This document shows positions 52,267 to 63,270 of a stretch of DNA of 64,000 nucleotides, one piece after another (position 1 is the stretch's first letter; each line of letters starts with the position of its first letter). The translations under genes were made by a program, and so were the position numbers. The notes beneath the pieces are model-generated. The model saw only the letters and a program-made list of their open reading frames with translations. It was not told the origin of the DNA and ran no database searches. The DNA is from Porphyridium purpureum (taxonomy: Eukaryota > Rhodophyta > Bangiophyceae > Porphyridiales > Porphyridiaceae), in NCBI GenBank assembly GCA_008690995.1, contig VRMN01000008.1, positions 806,001-870,000 of the forward strand. Direction: 5' to 3'.

Positions 52267-52723
52267 CATTTTAAAACTTAGGTACCGATGCATGTGATAC
52301 TATCGCTGTACGCCCCAACGGCGAGACCGACAGCGGTTCGGTCCCTGTCACCAGGGCGCCGCAACCGGTCTGGCTAGATGGATACGCTCCATTGAGGCAG
52401 CTAGTCCGCCCGACGGCGATGACGCGGGAGGGGGCGCGACCCCCTGACCTCCACTCGGGCGACCCCTCCGCAGGGCCGTGCCCGCACTGCAGACACGAAG
52501 AGCAGTGCAGAGGCTCTATTTAAGCGCCAGCCTCCTCTCACCTGGCGACTCGGCTCCACATGTATAGAGTCGAAAAGGAAAGGTCTTTGGGTTCAGTAAA
52601 AGGGTGGCCTCCTAAGGGGCGATCAAATCGGAAAGGGGACAGTACCTTTTTCCAAGTTTTACCAGTAAAATGATCTGCTTTACTATAAAAGGGAAAGAGG
52701 TCCGGTGAAAAGGGAATGTGGAA
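52267..52723. other. Possible LTR or promoter fragment
   Basis: Between the two Tc1 elements. The stretch at about 52300-52560 is G/C-rich and ends with a TATA-like TATTTAAGC near 52517, as an LTR might, but no pair or duplication is seen. Confidence 0.3.
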
Positions 52724-54049
52724 GAGGTCAAAACAGATAGGGGACACGACACAGTTCCAGCCATTACTCAGCAATGAAAGGTCGGAATTGGTCGCCGTTT
52801 CCTTGTGCGTATGCGCCTTGAAGATACGCACAGTCGAATATGCGTTTCGGCAGAGACGCGTACAAAGTGACCGGTTAAGGCTGGTCCAAAGTCTCCCAAG
52901 CCAGTAAGATGGTATTTTTCAGCTCTAGCACCATCTGAAACTCCCTTGCACCCACGTAAACCTTGCGCGCTAGTATTCTCCACAGGTTCTTGATAATATT
53001 GAAGTCCGGTGAGTACGTTGGCCAGTCTAGAAGCTCCACATTCTTGTCATTCATGAAATTCTTAACCAGGCGACTTTTGTGCAGCAGCGCGATATCCTGC
53101 AGAAAAACCACGTTCGGGTCCACCATCTGGCGGCAGCGGTCCAGCATGCCGTCATTCTGAAGCATGGAAACAGAATTGGCAGCGGCGAAGATACCGTCAA
53201 TGAGTTGAAATTGAATATCTCCTGCCACAAAAATGGCGCACCAAACCGTACACCGACCGCCGCTCAAATGTCACGACCAAACGTTTGAAAGATCCCATGT
53301 ACGCTCATGCCATGTCTTGTGGAAAGCATCTGGCCCATCCAGATTGCAAATTATTTCGTCCGTGACCACAACTGTTGCCCAATTCGTTCGTTCCAGCACA
53401 TGCCGTCTTTTCAAGGCGAGCCACGTGAGGTCGAATTTGAGTGTCACAGGTACATCAGCTGGATTTCTCCCGCATGCATAGGTCAAACTCATTGCTGCCC
53501 TGATTACCATTGAATTTAGGACCCGAATCAGACCGCAATCGCGCTGTGCAGCACGAATTTGACGGCCCTTATTTACGGGCCGAATCCTTTGGATGTCAGA
53601 AATCTTGATTTTTCGTGCCTTTGTGCGGTTTGGAGCGTCCGCAGTAGAGGTACTACGTACGTGTACGATGGGAGCATCTACCTAGAACAAACCGCATTGC
53701 ATAAAGCACCTAATTGTGTCACAACAGCTCTCACTTTTTGTCCCACTCCCAAAGGCCCTGAAAACGTCATATCTTCTCATCCGAGTAGTCAATATTGCGA
53801 TGTTTGGTGTCGAAATGAAGCTCTTCGCGAGAGTCGCTCGATGCACTTTTCTCCTCTTCCTTTCCATTATCCTTTCCCGAGATATAAGGCTTCCCTTGAC
53901 TGTTCCCTATCCCATTTGTGCAACAAATTTCTTGCACTCCGGCACCATCCGCCCCGCCCCAAAATATTGTCCTAGTAAAAGGTCAAAATGTAACATGAAC
54001 TGTCTAATTTTTCTTAGAAATTCGACTTTCCCCTATCCGTTTTGGTCGC
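52724..54049 (-). mobile_element. Decayed Tc1-family transposon
   Basis: Inverted words bound the relic: GGTCAAAACAGATAGGGGA at about 52726 and, inverted, GACCAAAACGGATAGGGGA ending near 54047. Minus-strand transposase pieces lie between (52875-53510): VVVTDEIICNLDG, FLQDIALLHKS and WPTYSPDFNIIKNLW. An in-frame TGA at 53271-53273 splits the frame, and the catalytic Glu is replaced by Lys (NIIKNLW for NPIENLW), so it is inactive. Its inverted repeats differ from the intact neighbour, so it belongs to another, older subfamily. Confidence 0.75.
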
Positions 54050-54280
54050 ACCTTATTATATGAAGGCGCCCAGACCCGGACACGCCGACACGAGCGAAGG
54101 GCAAGCTGTAAATCGAGGAGGACTGCGGTCAGGAGGGGAGATAGGGATATGGGGCCGCGAATTAGAAGGCGAAACAGCTGCGCGGCTGCCTGCAGGAGAA
54201 AACAAAAGTAGGGGTAAAGGGTGGGTTGCGCAAGAGTAGGAAATCAGCAGCAGAAACTCGGTCAGCATTGACACAGTTCC

Positions 54281-55918
54281 ATGGACACTCGCAAGCAGGG
54301 TGTGCTGGCTTCGGGCCTGCTGCTCCCCTGCGTCCTCCATGTTTTCGTCGGAAGCACCCAGACCCAGGCAAGTGCAGGTATAGTCTACGGCATTGAGCAC
54401 GATATCGCGGAGAAGAACATCTTTGCCCTGGACTTTTCCGCCGGCTTGGGCATTGAGCCCAGCATCACGCTGGTCGCAAACGTGACAACGGCGGCGGCCG
54501 AGGATCCAGATTACCCAGTACAGTGCATTGGATAGGTGAACAGGGTGACGCGCACAGGGCCTCTGTATGAATGTAGTCCGAGTGGACTGGCTTACGACGG
54601 CGACTCCCTTCTGTATTTCGCCTTATTTGACCGATTTGGCATGAAGGCATCACGATTGTGCTTGTACTCATTCGAGACGGATTCGTTCGGGTTTGCTGCC
54701 ACCCTTGGCGGGACTGTGACGGGCGCCGCCTTTAACCCGAATACGTACCAGTATGTGTGGATAGACCAAGGCGCGCTACAATCTGAGGGCCGTATTCTGG
54801 TCCTCCAGTTCGAGCGACTGGACAGAACGACGGGCTAGATTATGGAGCGAGTCACAAACACTATGTTCCGCACCGTGACGACGGACCCGAACGCTCCAGC
54901 TGCCGAGCTGCCTTTCGCTTATCGTGGCGGAGATATAGCGATTAACGCTACCGATATGTTGTACCGCAGCAGCGTCGGAGCGAGCGGTGGCTTCAAGTAT
55001 TTCTTTTCCATCGACTTGAACTATGCTGCTGGAGACCTCGGCACAACTCCCGGAACGCCGTACGCTTCCCGCCTGATCCACGCAGACCCAAAGGACTCCA
55101 CTCTGGTGAGCACTTTGACCAGGTTTGCAACTGCAGATCGGGAGGCATTTGACGCGGATGGGAGATTGATCAGCCAAGAGAGCGAGCGAGGCATCCTTAG
55201 TGTCGTGGACACTGCGACAGGCGCGAATGGTGAAGTGGGCGTCGAGGGTGTGGATTACGTCAGGCTGTTCCAGATGGGCACGCTGCACACGTTTGCAGAC
55301 CTTGCGTCGGCTCTGGTCTTTGAAGCGCCGATGCCGATACCTATGCCGATGCCGATGCCATCACCGCCGCCATCGCCAGTGCCAGTGCCAACACCAGCGC
55401 CAGAGTTTTGCTGCTCCCCAGATGACGAAGGTGCTGAGTGCGACGTGGTAACACAATTGCCGGAAAATTACCTCGGACAGTGACGATGGGAGCTCGGATA
55501 GTGACGATGAGAGCTAGAAGATGCCTACGAGCATTCACTACCTTTACGGTCGAGGTCGTGGCCTTGGTCACGGTCGCGGTGGACGTTCAAACTCAGGCTC
55601 CCAGTCGGACGCAGAGTCGACAGAGGTGCCATGCTGTCCGTGCACGTGCCTGAAACCGCGACCAAAGGCTCCAGCGCGTGGAAATGTAGGAAGCGTCAGG
55701 AGTGACAGGAGTGACAGGAGTGACAGGAGTGCCAGGAGTGCCAGGAGTGCCAGGAGTGCCAGGAGTGCCAGGAGTGCCAGGAGTGACAGGAGTGACAGCA
55801 GTGGCAGCAGTGGCAGCAGTGGCAGCAGTGGCAGCAGTGACAGCAGTGGCAGCAGTGGCAGCAGTGGCAGCAGTGGTAGCGATTCGGAGTCCAACAGTAG
55901 TGGCTCGGAGAGTCACTA
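54281..55918 (+). pseudogene. Decayed tandem paralogue of the 57.6-kb secreted gene
   Basis: Colinear with the intact gene at 57603-59234 (by eye about 75% identical in protein). It keeps a signal peptide (GLLLPCVLHVFVGSTQ), the propeller-like body, a shortened Pro-rich linker and the CCSPDDEGAECD motif. Two in-frame TAG codons lie at 54533 (where the paralogue has TAC) and 54836 (where it has CAG). A frameshift near 55465-55500 moves the Ser/Gly tail to another frame. The tail has expanded into two 9-bp minisatellites. Probably a pseudogene; TAG read-through would not explain the frameshift. Confidence 0.85.
55694..55882. repeat. Two adjoining 9-bp minisatellites
   Basis: About eleven AGGAGTGAC/AGGAGTGCC units (55694-55793) are followed by about ten GGCAGCAGT units (55794-55882). 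Reading frames give Arg-Ser and Gly-Ser-Ser repeats, like the Ser/Gly tail of the intact paralogue. Confidence 0.95.
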
Positions 55919-55919
55919 G

Positions 55920-57408
55920 AAGGATCAGTTTAACGCCAAGCTATTGAAAGTGAACCTGCAACAGTTGAAAAGACTGGAAACGTGAACGAGAAGTAAAGGA
56001 TTAAGTATTCCTTTGCAGAAATCACGTTCTTTGGGCCTGGAGCGCCTTCCGGGCCGAATGACATCGCGTGCAATGGTCAGTCTCTATTCCTTTAAATGTG
56101 TGTGCATCAGTCACATCTGTCATCGGGTCCATGATTGAATGCCTGGTCCGATCTATGCTGTCGTTGAAGCTTTAATCTTTCCGATGTGTGGCCTCGTTTC
56201 CCATTCTGAGTTTCCCGCCAGTGCACCCAGGTCATCTGAAGAGCGGGTGCGGAAGCAAAACATGAAGGGAGAAAGATCACTTTCGTGCGAAAATGCCACA
56301 CTGTGCTGCCTTGTCGAAACATCGACCAGCGCCGCGCATCACGATCTCGCGCCCGTCGCGCAAGAAATACATGGCACGAGTTCAGTTGGGTGTGTTCACC
56401 ACATGGAAGCAGCTGACCAAGTTGCGCATTCGGCAAAGGGACGCCACACATGCATGCCGCAGCACACACACACACGCACACAGACGCATACAGCACGATC
56501 GTTCCGCCTGCTGAGAACCAACGACCTTGAACAACACAACCGCTGCTTCCCTCAGCCACATTCACGTGAACGTGGCGTTATTTGTATGGGATCGATGTAC
56601 AGTCACTGTACATACTCCACGAAATGTACACACGCGCGCAGACACTGTACGTGCCGCACGTGCCACGGGTGCGTGGCACGTCGCAAAATCGCGGCGAGGC
56701 GAGCGCACTTGTTGGCGAGCGCGCACGCGTGAGTCGCAAAGCGCGGAGCGTCAACAGCATAACAGCGGTAAGGTGATGCCCACAATGACATGAATCACAC
56801 ACACACATACATTTACACACATGTAAGAGCCAAAGGACAGAGGAGAAATGACAGAGATTTTCAAACTCGTGGCACGCGCTTGCACTGCGATGTGTACGCG
56901 AGCCGTATTGGCTACAGAAAAAGCAGACGAAGGCGTGTGCAAACGAGCACGCGGCAAAAAAAAATCCAGCAACGGAAAATCTTCACGCTTACTCCTTGCG
57001 ACACGTGGAACTGCGTGAATTGAGCACATTCCGGAGACGCCGGAAGCGTGACGACGCGTGCCGCCTGGTGCACGTGCGTTTTGTGTGACGCTTTCGCTGT
57101 TGTTGTGGATTACGTGGCGCGCTTGGGAAAACAGGGGTCATTGGTGTGAACAAGCTGTAGTCAGAGGATACTCAGAGCAGTGGAATGGATAGAACTCTGG
57201 CGGATACCTGGGTTGGTTGCGTGGTAGTTGGCGGAAGGGGAAAGACTTGTTGGCGCCGTGGGAATGGTTGACTGACGATCTTTCAGCCAAATGCGATGAA
57301 TCTAACTGACGTATCTATCCGCAGTTTGTACTGTGGAACGTCCCAAGATCACGAGTGTCGTGGCGCAAGTTGCGACCGTCTGAAGCCTGCTTCGCGCCGC
57401 GCATCGGG
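55920..57408. other. Intergenic region
   Basis: No supported gene. It holds an ACACAC-rich stretch (about 56460-56485), another near 56790-56822, and several short palindromic GTAC/CGTG-rich words near 56595-56700. The right end leads into a promoter. Confidence 0.5.
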
Positions 57409-57415
57409 TATATAA
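57409..57415 (+). promoter_or_regulatory. TATA box
   Basis: TATATAA lies about 190 bp before the ATG of the secreted gene, in a GC-rich context, followed by a purine-rich leader (about 57480-57530). The spacing fits transcription starting near 57440. Confidence 0.6.
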
Positions 57416-57602
57416 TGGGGACTGCGCGCGTGGATTAGTGCAAAAAGTCGAAGAGTGCTGGGCACAGAGCAGAGTCGGCAAGGAGCAGAAGAAGAAGGAC
57501 AAGAAGAAGAGAGAAGAAGGAGAATTCGGGCATACGCAGGAAGGGACAGAGCCCGTGGTACCGGGATTGAAGCAGCAAGAGAAGCAACAGTAGAGGCTCC
57601 AG

Positions 57603-59234
57603 ATGCATTCGCTTGACAGAATGGACAATTGCAAGCGTCGTGCAATGGCTTCGTGGTTGCTCCTCCTTTGTGTACTGCATGTCCTCGTCCGACGCACGCA
57701 GGCCCTGTCGAATGCAGGTATTGTTTACGCCATTGAGCGCGACAACGTGCAAAAGAATATTTTTGCGCTGGACTTTTCCGCCGGTGTAGGTATGGAGCAG
57801 ACTACCACGCTGGTCGCAAACATGACAAAGGCCGCCGCCGATGATCCAGATGGGTTCCCTATGGATTGCTTTGGGTACGAGAATGGAGTGACGCGCACAG
57901 GACCGCTGTACGAATTCTCACCGAATGGACTGGCGTACGATGGCGACTCGCGCCTGTATTTCGTCGCATTTGACCAATATGGCATGACGACATCACGACT
58001 GTGCTTCTACTCAATTGTGACCGATTCGTTCGAGTTTGCTGTCAACCTTGGCGAGCCTGTGATGGGTGCCGCCTTTGACGCGAAAACCTACCAGTATGTG
58101 TGGATCGACCAAGGCGAGCAGCAAAACATGGGCGGTATTCTGGTCCTCCAGTTCGCGCGACTGGACAGAACGACGGGCCAGATCATGGAGCGGGTGACCA
58201 ACACCATGTTCCGCAACGTGACAACGGACCCGAATGCACCGGCTGCCGAGTTGCCGTTCACGTTCCGAGGCGGCGATATGGCAATCAACTGCGACGGCAT
58301 GCTGTACGGCAGCAGCGTCGGGACGGGCGGTGGCTTCAAATACTTCTTTACAATCGACTTGAACTATGCTGCCGGAGACCTCGGCGCAACTCCTGGTATG
58401 GCGTACGAGTACCGACTCATCCACGCAGACCCACCTGATGACCCCAGTCAGGTGAGCACATTGACCGGGTTTGCAACTGCAGATCAGCTGGCGTTTGACA
58501 TGGCGGGGAGATTGATTAGCCAAGACAGCGAGCTTGGCGTCTTTAGTGTCGTGGACCCTGCGACAGGAGCAAATGGTGAGCTGGGCGTCGAGGGTGTGGA
58601 TTACATCCGGCTGTATGAGATGGGCATGCTGCGCACGTTTGCAGACCTTTCCTCCTCTCTGAGCTGCGAAGTGCCAACGCCAACGCCAACTCCAACGCCA
58701 ACGGCAATGCCAACTCCAACGCCAACGGCAATGCCAACTCCAACGCCAACGGCAATGCCAACTCCAACGCCAACGGCAATGCCAACGCCAACGCCAACGG
58801 CAATGCCAACGCCAACGCCAACGCCTCAATACTGTTGCTCGCCAGATGACGAAGGCGCAGTCTGCGAGATGGCGTCAGACATGCCGGAAGAAAGCTCGGA
58901 CAGCGACTATGAGAGCATGAAAATGGGTGCGAGCATGCGCAAGCACAGCAACCGCGGCCACGGCCACGGCCATGGCCACGGCCATGGTCATGGTCAGCAC
59001 TGCCGCTGCAGCTCATCCTCCGACTCGGACGAAGAGGTGCCATGTTGCCCATGCTTATGCCCGCGACCGCCGCCAAAGCCTCCAGTGTGTGAAAGCGAAA
59101 GTAGCGGCAAAAGCAGCAGCGAAAGTAGCGGCAAAAGCAGCAGCGAAAGTAGCGGCAAAGGCAGCGGCAAAGGCAGCGGCAAAGGCAGTGGGAGCGAATC
59201 GGAATCTGACGCCAAAGTGGCGAAGAGGAAGTAG
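57603..59234 (+). CDS. Secreted propeller-like protein with Pro-Thr, Gly-His and Ser-Gly repeats
   Basis: Intact frame of 543 residues. After a signal peptide (MASWLLLLCVLHVLV) comes a 320-residue body with repeated strands and GLAYDGDSRLYF, AINCDGMLYGSS and LAFDMAGRLISQ motifs. Each resembles a beta-propeller blade, so a propeller fold is likely. A Pro/Thr linker (PTPTPTAM units, about 358-408) follows, then CCSPDDEG, a Gly-His run (six GH pairs, possible metal binding), CCPCLCPRPPP and a Ser/Gly/Lys tail. A cell-wall or extracellular role is inferred from the layout. A decayed tandem paralogue lies 1.7 kb upstream. Confidence 0.8.
   Translation: MHSLDRMDNCKRRAMASWLLLLCVLHVLVRRTQALSNAGIVYAIERDNVQKNIFALDFSAGVGMEQTTTLVANMTKAAADDPDGFPMDCFGYENGVTRTGPLYEFSPNGLAYDGDSRLYFVAFDQYGMTTSRLCFYSIVTDSFEFAVNLGEPVMGAAFDAKTYQYVWIDQGEQQNMGGILVLQFARLDRTTGQIMERVTNTMFRNVTTDPNAPAAELPFTFRGGDMAINCDGMLYGSSVGTGGGFKYFFTIDLNYAAGDLGATPGMAYEYRLIHADPPDDPSQVSTLTGFATADQLAFDMAGRLISQDSELGVFSVVDPATGANGELGVEGVDYIRLYEMGMLRTFADLSSSLSCEVPTPTPTPTPTAMPTPTPTAMPTPTPTAMPTPTPTAMPTPTPTAMPTPTPTPQYCCSPDDEGAVCEMASDMPEESSDSDYESMKMGASMRKHSNRGHGHGHGHGHGHGQHCRCSSSSDSDEEVPCCPCLCPRPPPKPPVCESESSGKSSSESSGKSSSESSGKGSGKGSGKGSGSESESDAKVAKRK
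58674..58830. repeat. 24-bp coding minisatellite (Pro-Thr linker)
   Basis: About five to six units of ACGGCAATGCCAACTCCAAC plus GCCA keep the frame and encode the linker. The paralogue has only a short version, so the array is length-variable. Confidence 0.95.
59097..59192. repeat. 24-bp coding minisatellite (Ser-Gly-Lys tail)
   Basis: Units of AGTAGCGGCAAAAGCAGCAG plus CGAA, then shorter GGCAGCGGCAAA units, keep the frame. Confidence 0.9.
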
Positions 59235-60870
59235 ATAAGAAAGCAGGACAGCAAGTCAGGACATATTTTACATGTGGAAGAGAAATGCATGATTGTGTGA
59301 TTGGAGAATTAAAAAAGACAATGTGCCCTTACAAAACTTGCGTTCTCTGACAATGGGGTATGTTTCTGGAGTTAAGCATTTCGAATCGTTGCCTTGTATT
59401 CCCCTCCGACATTCTCGCGCGGATACGTTCTGTATCCGATGAGAACGTGCAAAAAGTAAAGGCAGTGCACTTTTGCACATTAGGTTCACGCGCATGATTC
59501 CTTCGCGAGACATTCATTAAACAGAGCACGACAGAAAGACATCGCGCCGCTCACGCACGAAATCTGTGGCTAGAGTCGCATATGATATAGCTGTTGCCAT
59601 ACTGAAGCAGCCAAGCATGTTGCTCCGGCGCAAGGACTCACAACTTCACCCTACAAACCCGCTTCTTTCGCAGCGACGAAACGCATAGTAAATGTTGCAA
59701 CTGTAGTGTTCACTCGCACTGAAGATGTCACTAGTCGCAGTAGACTGCATACGTTTATTTAAGCCCCTGTTTTCGCGGGGCTCGGACGAGCGACTGGAGA
59801 AGGGACGGTAGGAGTGGATAGCATAAAAGAAGTTTACAAGTATTGCCAAGAGCAACTTTGATTTCCGCACCGGGAGCCATTGCGTGGGTGTCCACTGCGT
59901 GGCTACGCTTGTGGGATAACATCAAGCGCTTCCCCTCCTCACATCAGTACGAGCACGTTGCCGTGCTCCTACGTGTTGTATCGGACAGTAAAATATGCAT
60001 TCTTGTGATAAACTATTTCTGCAGTAGAGCAGCGTGATTTGCACAGCCTGGCTCGTGATTTGGGGGTCAACCTGTACCTAGTATCGAGCGCGGGTGTTCT
60101 GCTCCGGTAAGCTGAGTGAGCCACTACATGCATGTCGCGGCAGACGATGCAGGCTCATGCTCATGCTCATGTGTGCCCGCATTGGGCGACAGCAGAGCTG
60201 TCGTGAGCCGTCGTCGACGGCGCCACACAGATAAATAAGCACACCACTTCACCCCTGCCGCAGGCGCAACCACTTCGCTTTAAGGTAGAGAGATCTAGAG
60301 TGTGGAGACTAAGCGGTTGCTTTTGGGAATCTGCATGGTTCGGTCTTTCGGCAGCGAACTTCGGTTTATTGTTCTTCCACATCACGTAATAAGCCTATCC
60401 ACTAAAGGCTTTCTTGTGGCCGCGCGTGCACTGTACTTTCACAGATCGTTTCCCCCCCGCCCCTTGTGAATGTTGGCGTGGGAATCAGTGGGTGCTGTAC
60501 TTTCGGTAGAGTGTGCACGAAGCGTCCGGCGAATCATCGTCTACTTGCGTGACAAGGTGAAAGAAATGGGCGATTCGGTGGACCGAGTGATACTTAAGTA
60601 TCACGGCAGACGGAGCGGCCGGCGTGAGGTAAGGGCGAAGAGGTAGATTTATATCTTTTTGCCGCCAGGGGGTGTAAAAGGACTACGTTCAACATTTTGA
60701 GGATAAAAGTGGCTCCTCCTGTGCGCGGAGTTTCAACACAAAAACATGCACAACTTCCTTCGACGTGGGACGCGCGGAAGTGAGCTTAACGGGTTAGCGT
60801 ACCGGCGTGTGCGGAAACGATTGCGTGGGTGCGGCGCTAATCGAGACACGGGGCGGAAGCAACCAAGCAC
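59235..60870. other. Region without a supported gene
   Basis: This is the 3' flank of the secreted gene, then unassigned sequence. GCTCATGCTCATGCTCAT is a small tandem repeat near 60152. The end, with a TATA-like word near 60650, may be the LTR or leader of the gag relic that follows, but no LTR pair is seen. Confidence 0.4.
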
Positions 60871-62190
60871 CATGGCGGGTCGCGTAAAGAGAAATCTGGT
60901 CGACGCAGAGGACAAGGGGGCCACGGAGGGCCTACCCTTGCTCAATTACAACGCTGCCGACATGAGGCCGGCGGTGGAAGTCATCGATTGGTTGCGTGAA
61001 GTGGGAAATTTCGCACCAAAGAATTTGGTCCATTGGGGACAATATTTGACATGAATAATGCTAGGTACCCGGATGGCCCCGGTGTACCTGAAGACGAGGA
61101 ACCGTCCACCTGGCGAGCACGCGTGTCATGATACGCTCCACCTCACTGTCCCTTCCACTGCACCACTAAACAGTACCCAATACACCCCACCCTCGTTCTA
61201 ATTGGGGCCTCCACTTATTCCAGGGTTTCCACAGTAGGGTAGGTTAGAGTATTTAAGCGCGTCGCCCACGGCGCGCTTGTTGTTTTGTAAAAGGAGGGCC
61301 GATTGGGCCAGTGGGAGTGGGGTATAACTTGGGTGCTCCGTAGCTGTGAGGCTGGGGGTGGGGGGCAAGTAGCGTCGTGGGTCGCGCGGGACCGTGACGT
61401 GGCACGCGATCTAGCAAAGTTGCAGCTGACCGCAGCGCTGAAGTGGAACTCGGACATAAAACTGGCCAGATCAAAGTTGTACGCTGTTATGAGAGGTCCG
61501 CTGTCAGTCTCGTCAGTGGAAGCTATGAGCGCGAGGGCCCAGTGGGAGCAGCTTGAAATTGGTCGTGATGATCCGCTAGGACTAAAAAACCTGAGCGTCG
61601 TAGTACACCTGGCTCCGCCCGGGGCAACAGCAGACCGTTGCCGAGCATTCGCCCGCGAGCGTTTCCAGCTCGTTCGCATGGGAAACAACGAGGCCCTAGG
61701 GGCATTCAAGGGGCGCTTGGAAGCCGCGATGATGGGCATGACTTTGGTGGGCGAACCAGAGTTGACCGCCTCTCGCCAGGCCGAGGAGTTTCTGCATCGA
61801 CTTGAGAAAAGCCGATTCGCTCAGGCCGTGAGACAGGCGTTCAACAACCAGCGGATGTTTGGGAATGTCCGTGAGATTATGATCTATCTCAGCACGTACA
61901 AATATGCGGCGGCATCGGCCATCGCCCTGTCCACGCAGGTGTTGAGGGCTGGGACTGACGAGTACGAAGCTACACGGCTGGCAGAAGGACGCGGGACCAT
62001 GCCTTCCGCTGTGAGGCGCACTGCAAACGGAGACCCAATACAGTGTCGCTATTGTGACGGCTTGGGTCATATTGCGAGGATATGCAAAGTTAAGGCTCGA
62101 GACGCGCAGATAAACGAGCTGGTAAGCAAGCTCGAAGAGTGTCGGCGGGAAATCAAGGGACTGAAGGAAGGCATGGATGCGAAGAAATGA
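60871..62190 (+). mobile_element. Orphan retrotransposon gag relic
   Basis: Two plus-strand stretches (to 61054, and 61303-62190) look like Gag. The second has helical capsid-like sequence (FKGRLEAAMMGMTLVG) and a CCHC zinc knuckle (CRYCDGLGHIARIC) followed by a coiled coil. No protease, RT or integrase follows. The element is fragmentary and broken; its family is uncertain (copia-like or gypsy-like). Confidence 0.65.
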
Positions 62191-62724
62191 GGGCGCGGCC
62201 CGTTGCACGTTCGCGTGCACCGGGCGACGGAAAGGCTGCTCGGTGGTGTCGGGCTGGACACAATGGCGTCCATACATGTGTTCGCAAACAAGGGTGTTCT
62301 GGTGCTACGATCAACTCGGGTCACACTAAGGACCACGCCGGCAAACCTCACAGACACAATACGAAAATCCCACTTCACTTCCTCTTTTCAAATTAGGCGC
62401 GCCGTCGAGAAGCGACGACGCTTATGCTAAAGTGGGACCTTGGAGGTAACTACAATCCCTCAGTTATATTGAAGGCTATCGCTGTACCTAATGCTACAGC
62501 GACCGGGTAGCAAACGGTTTATTGGTCCGACATAACACATCCCCAATACGGACCGAAAGACCTTCATAGGGTTTCCATTGGGTAACGAAATTAAGAAAAA
62601 CATTAACAACGGCAATCAAAAAGGCAACAACAAATGAAAAAACGGTTAAAATGAAAGCATTCCAGGGGCTGCACGGGGTCGGCCAGCGAGGAAGTACGTC
62701 ACACGGTGCGCGCGGCCCTTGCAA
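62191..62724. other. Region without a supported gene
   Basis: Flank between the gag relic and the solo LTR; AT-rich in its last third. Nothing recognised. Confidence 0.4.
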
Positions 62725-63021
62725 TGTTATCCGTTCGACCCCAGTGACCTAGAACGGTTCGGTTAATCTGAAAACGGTAAGCCGTTAAACCGGTAGACCG
62801 TTTAACCGTTTCTAGAAGCTTCTAGAGGTTCCAGAACCTTCTACACGTGCGCAGAAATGCCAATGATTTGTATTGTCATTTCTCTTGGCGCCTTGCTGTC
62901 CCTAGCGGAAGTAAGGGTATAAAAAGGCGACGCGCCTGCCCGGACTAGCCGGTCAGGTCTTACTCGGAGAGAGAAGAGATAGGCAGAGAAGCAGAGAGTA
63001 AAAGGCACAGCATTGGTAACA
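62725..63021 (+). mobile_element. Solo LTR of the gypsy family
   Basis: About 297 bp from TGTTATCC to GGTAACA, by eye about 95% identical to the LTRs at 21.7 and 27.0 kb, in opposite orientation. It carries GGTATAAAAAGG. No internal part adjoins it and no clear 5-bp duplication is seen. It abuts copy 2 of the dispersed repeat. Confidence 0.9.
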
Positions 63022-63270
63022 CTCTGCATATGATGCACCGGAACCACGCACGAACGGGCCTCATCCGCGAACAGGGTACAAAACGACATGCTCGTCGACG
63101 ACGAGCTAGCTTGAGTAGTTTAAAAAAGTGGCAAAGATGATGAAAAGTACCAAATGAGAAATTGTATTGTTCTAGGATTGAGTTCCTTGCACCAGTAGAT
63201 TAAGTTCAACCGTGCAAACCCCGCACAGCTGGGATATCATTTCTCATCTCTAGCGTAATCCGTGATTCAC
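63022..63270. repeat. Dispersed repeat, copy 2
   Basis: Matches 17081-17323 plus 17641-17670 on the same strand and lacks the solo LTR that interrupts copy 1. It starts directly after the gypsy-family solo LTR. Confidence 0.75.

Noticed and set aside
10391-54838. Reassigned TAG (Gln) genetic code
   Set aside because: Intact genes here end in TAG, and the affected genes also have frameshifts, so ordinary decay is simpler.
55694-55894. Leu-rich or Thr-Ala minus-strand proteins over the minisatellite
   Set aside because: These are mirror frames of the Ser/Gly tail repeats, with no independent start context or conservation.
57409-57602. Upstream small ORF in the leader of the secreted gene
   Set aside because: No convincing ATG-led frame was found between the TATA box and the start at 57603.
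58674-58830. CRISPR-like array
   Set aside because: The repeats are contiguous 24-bp coding units with no spacers, in a eukaryotic gene.
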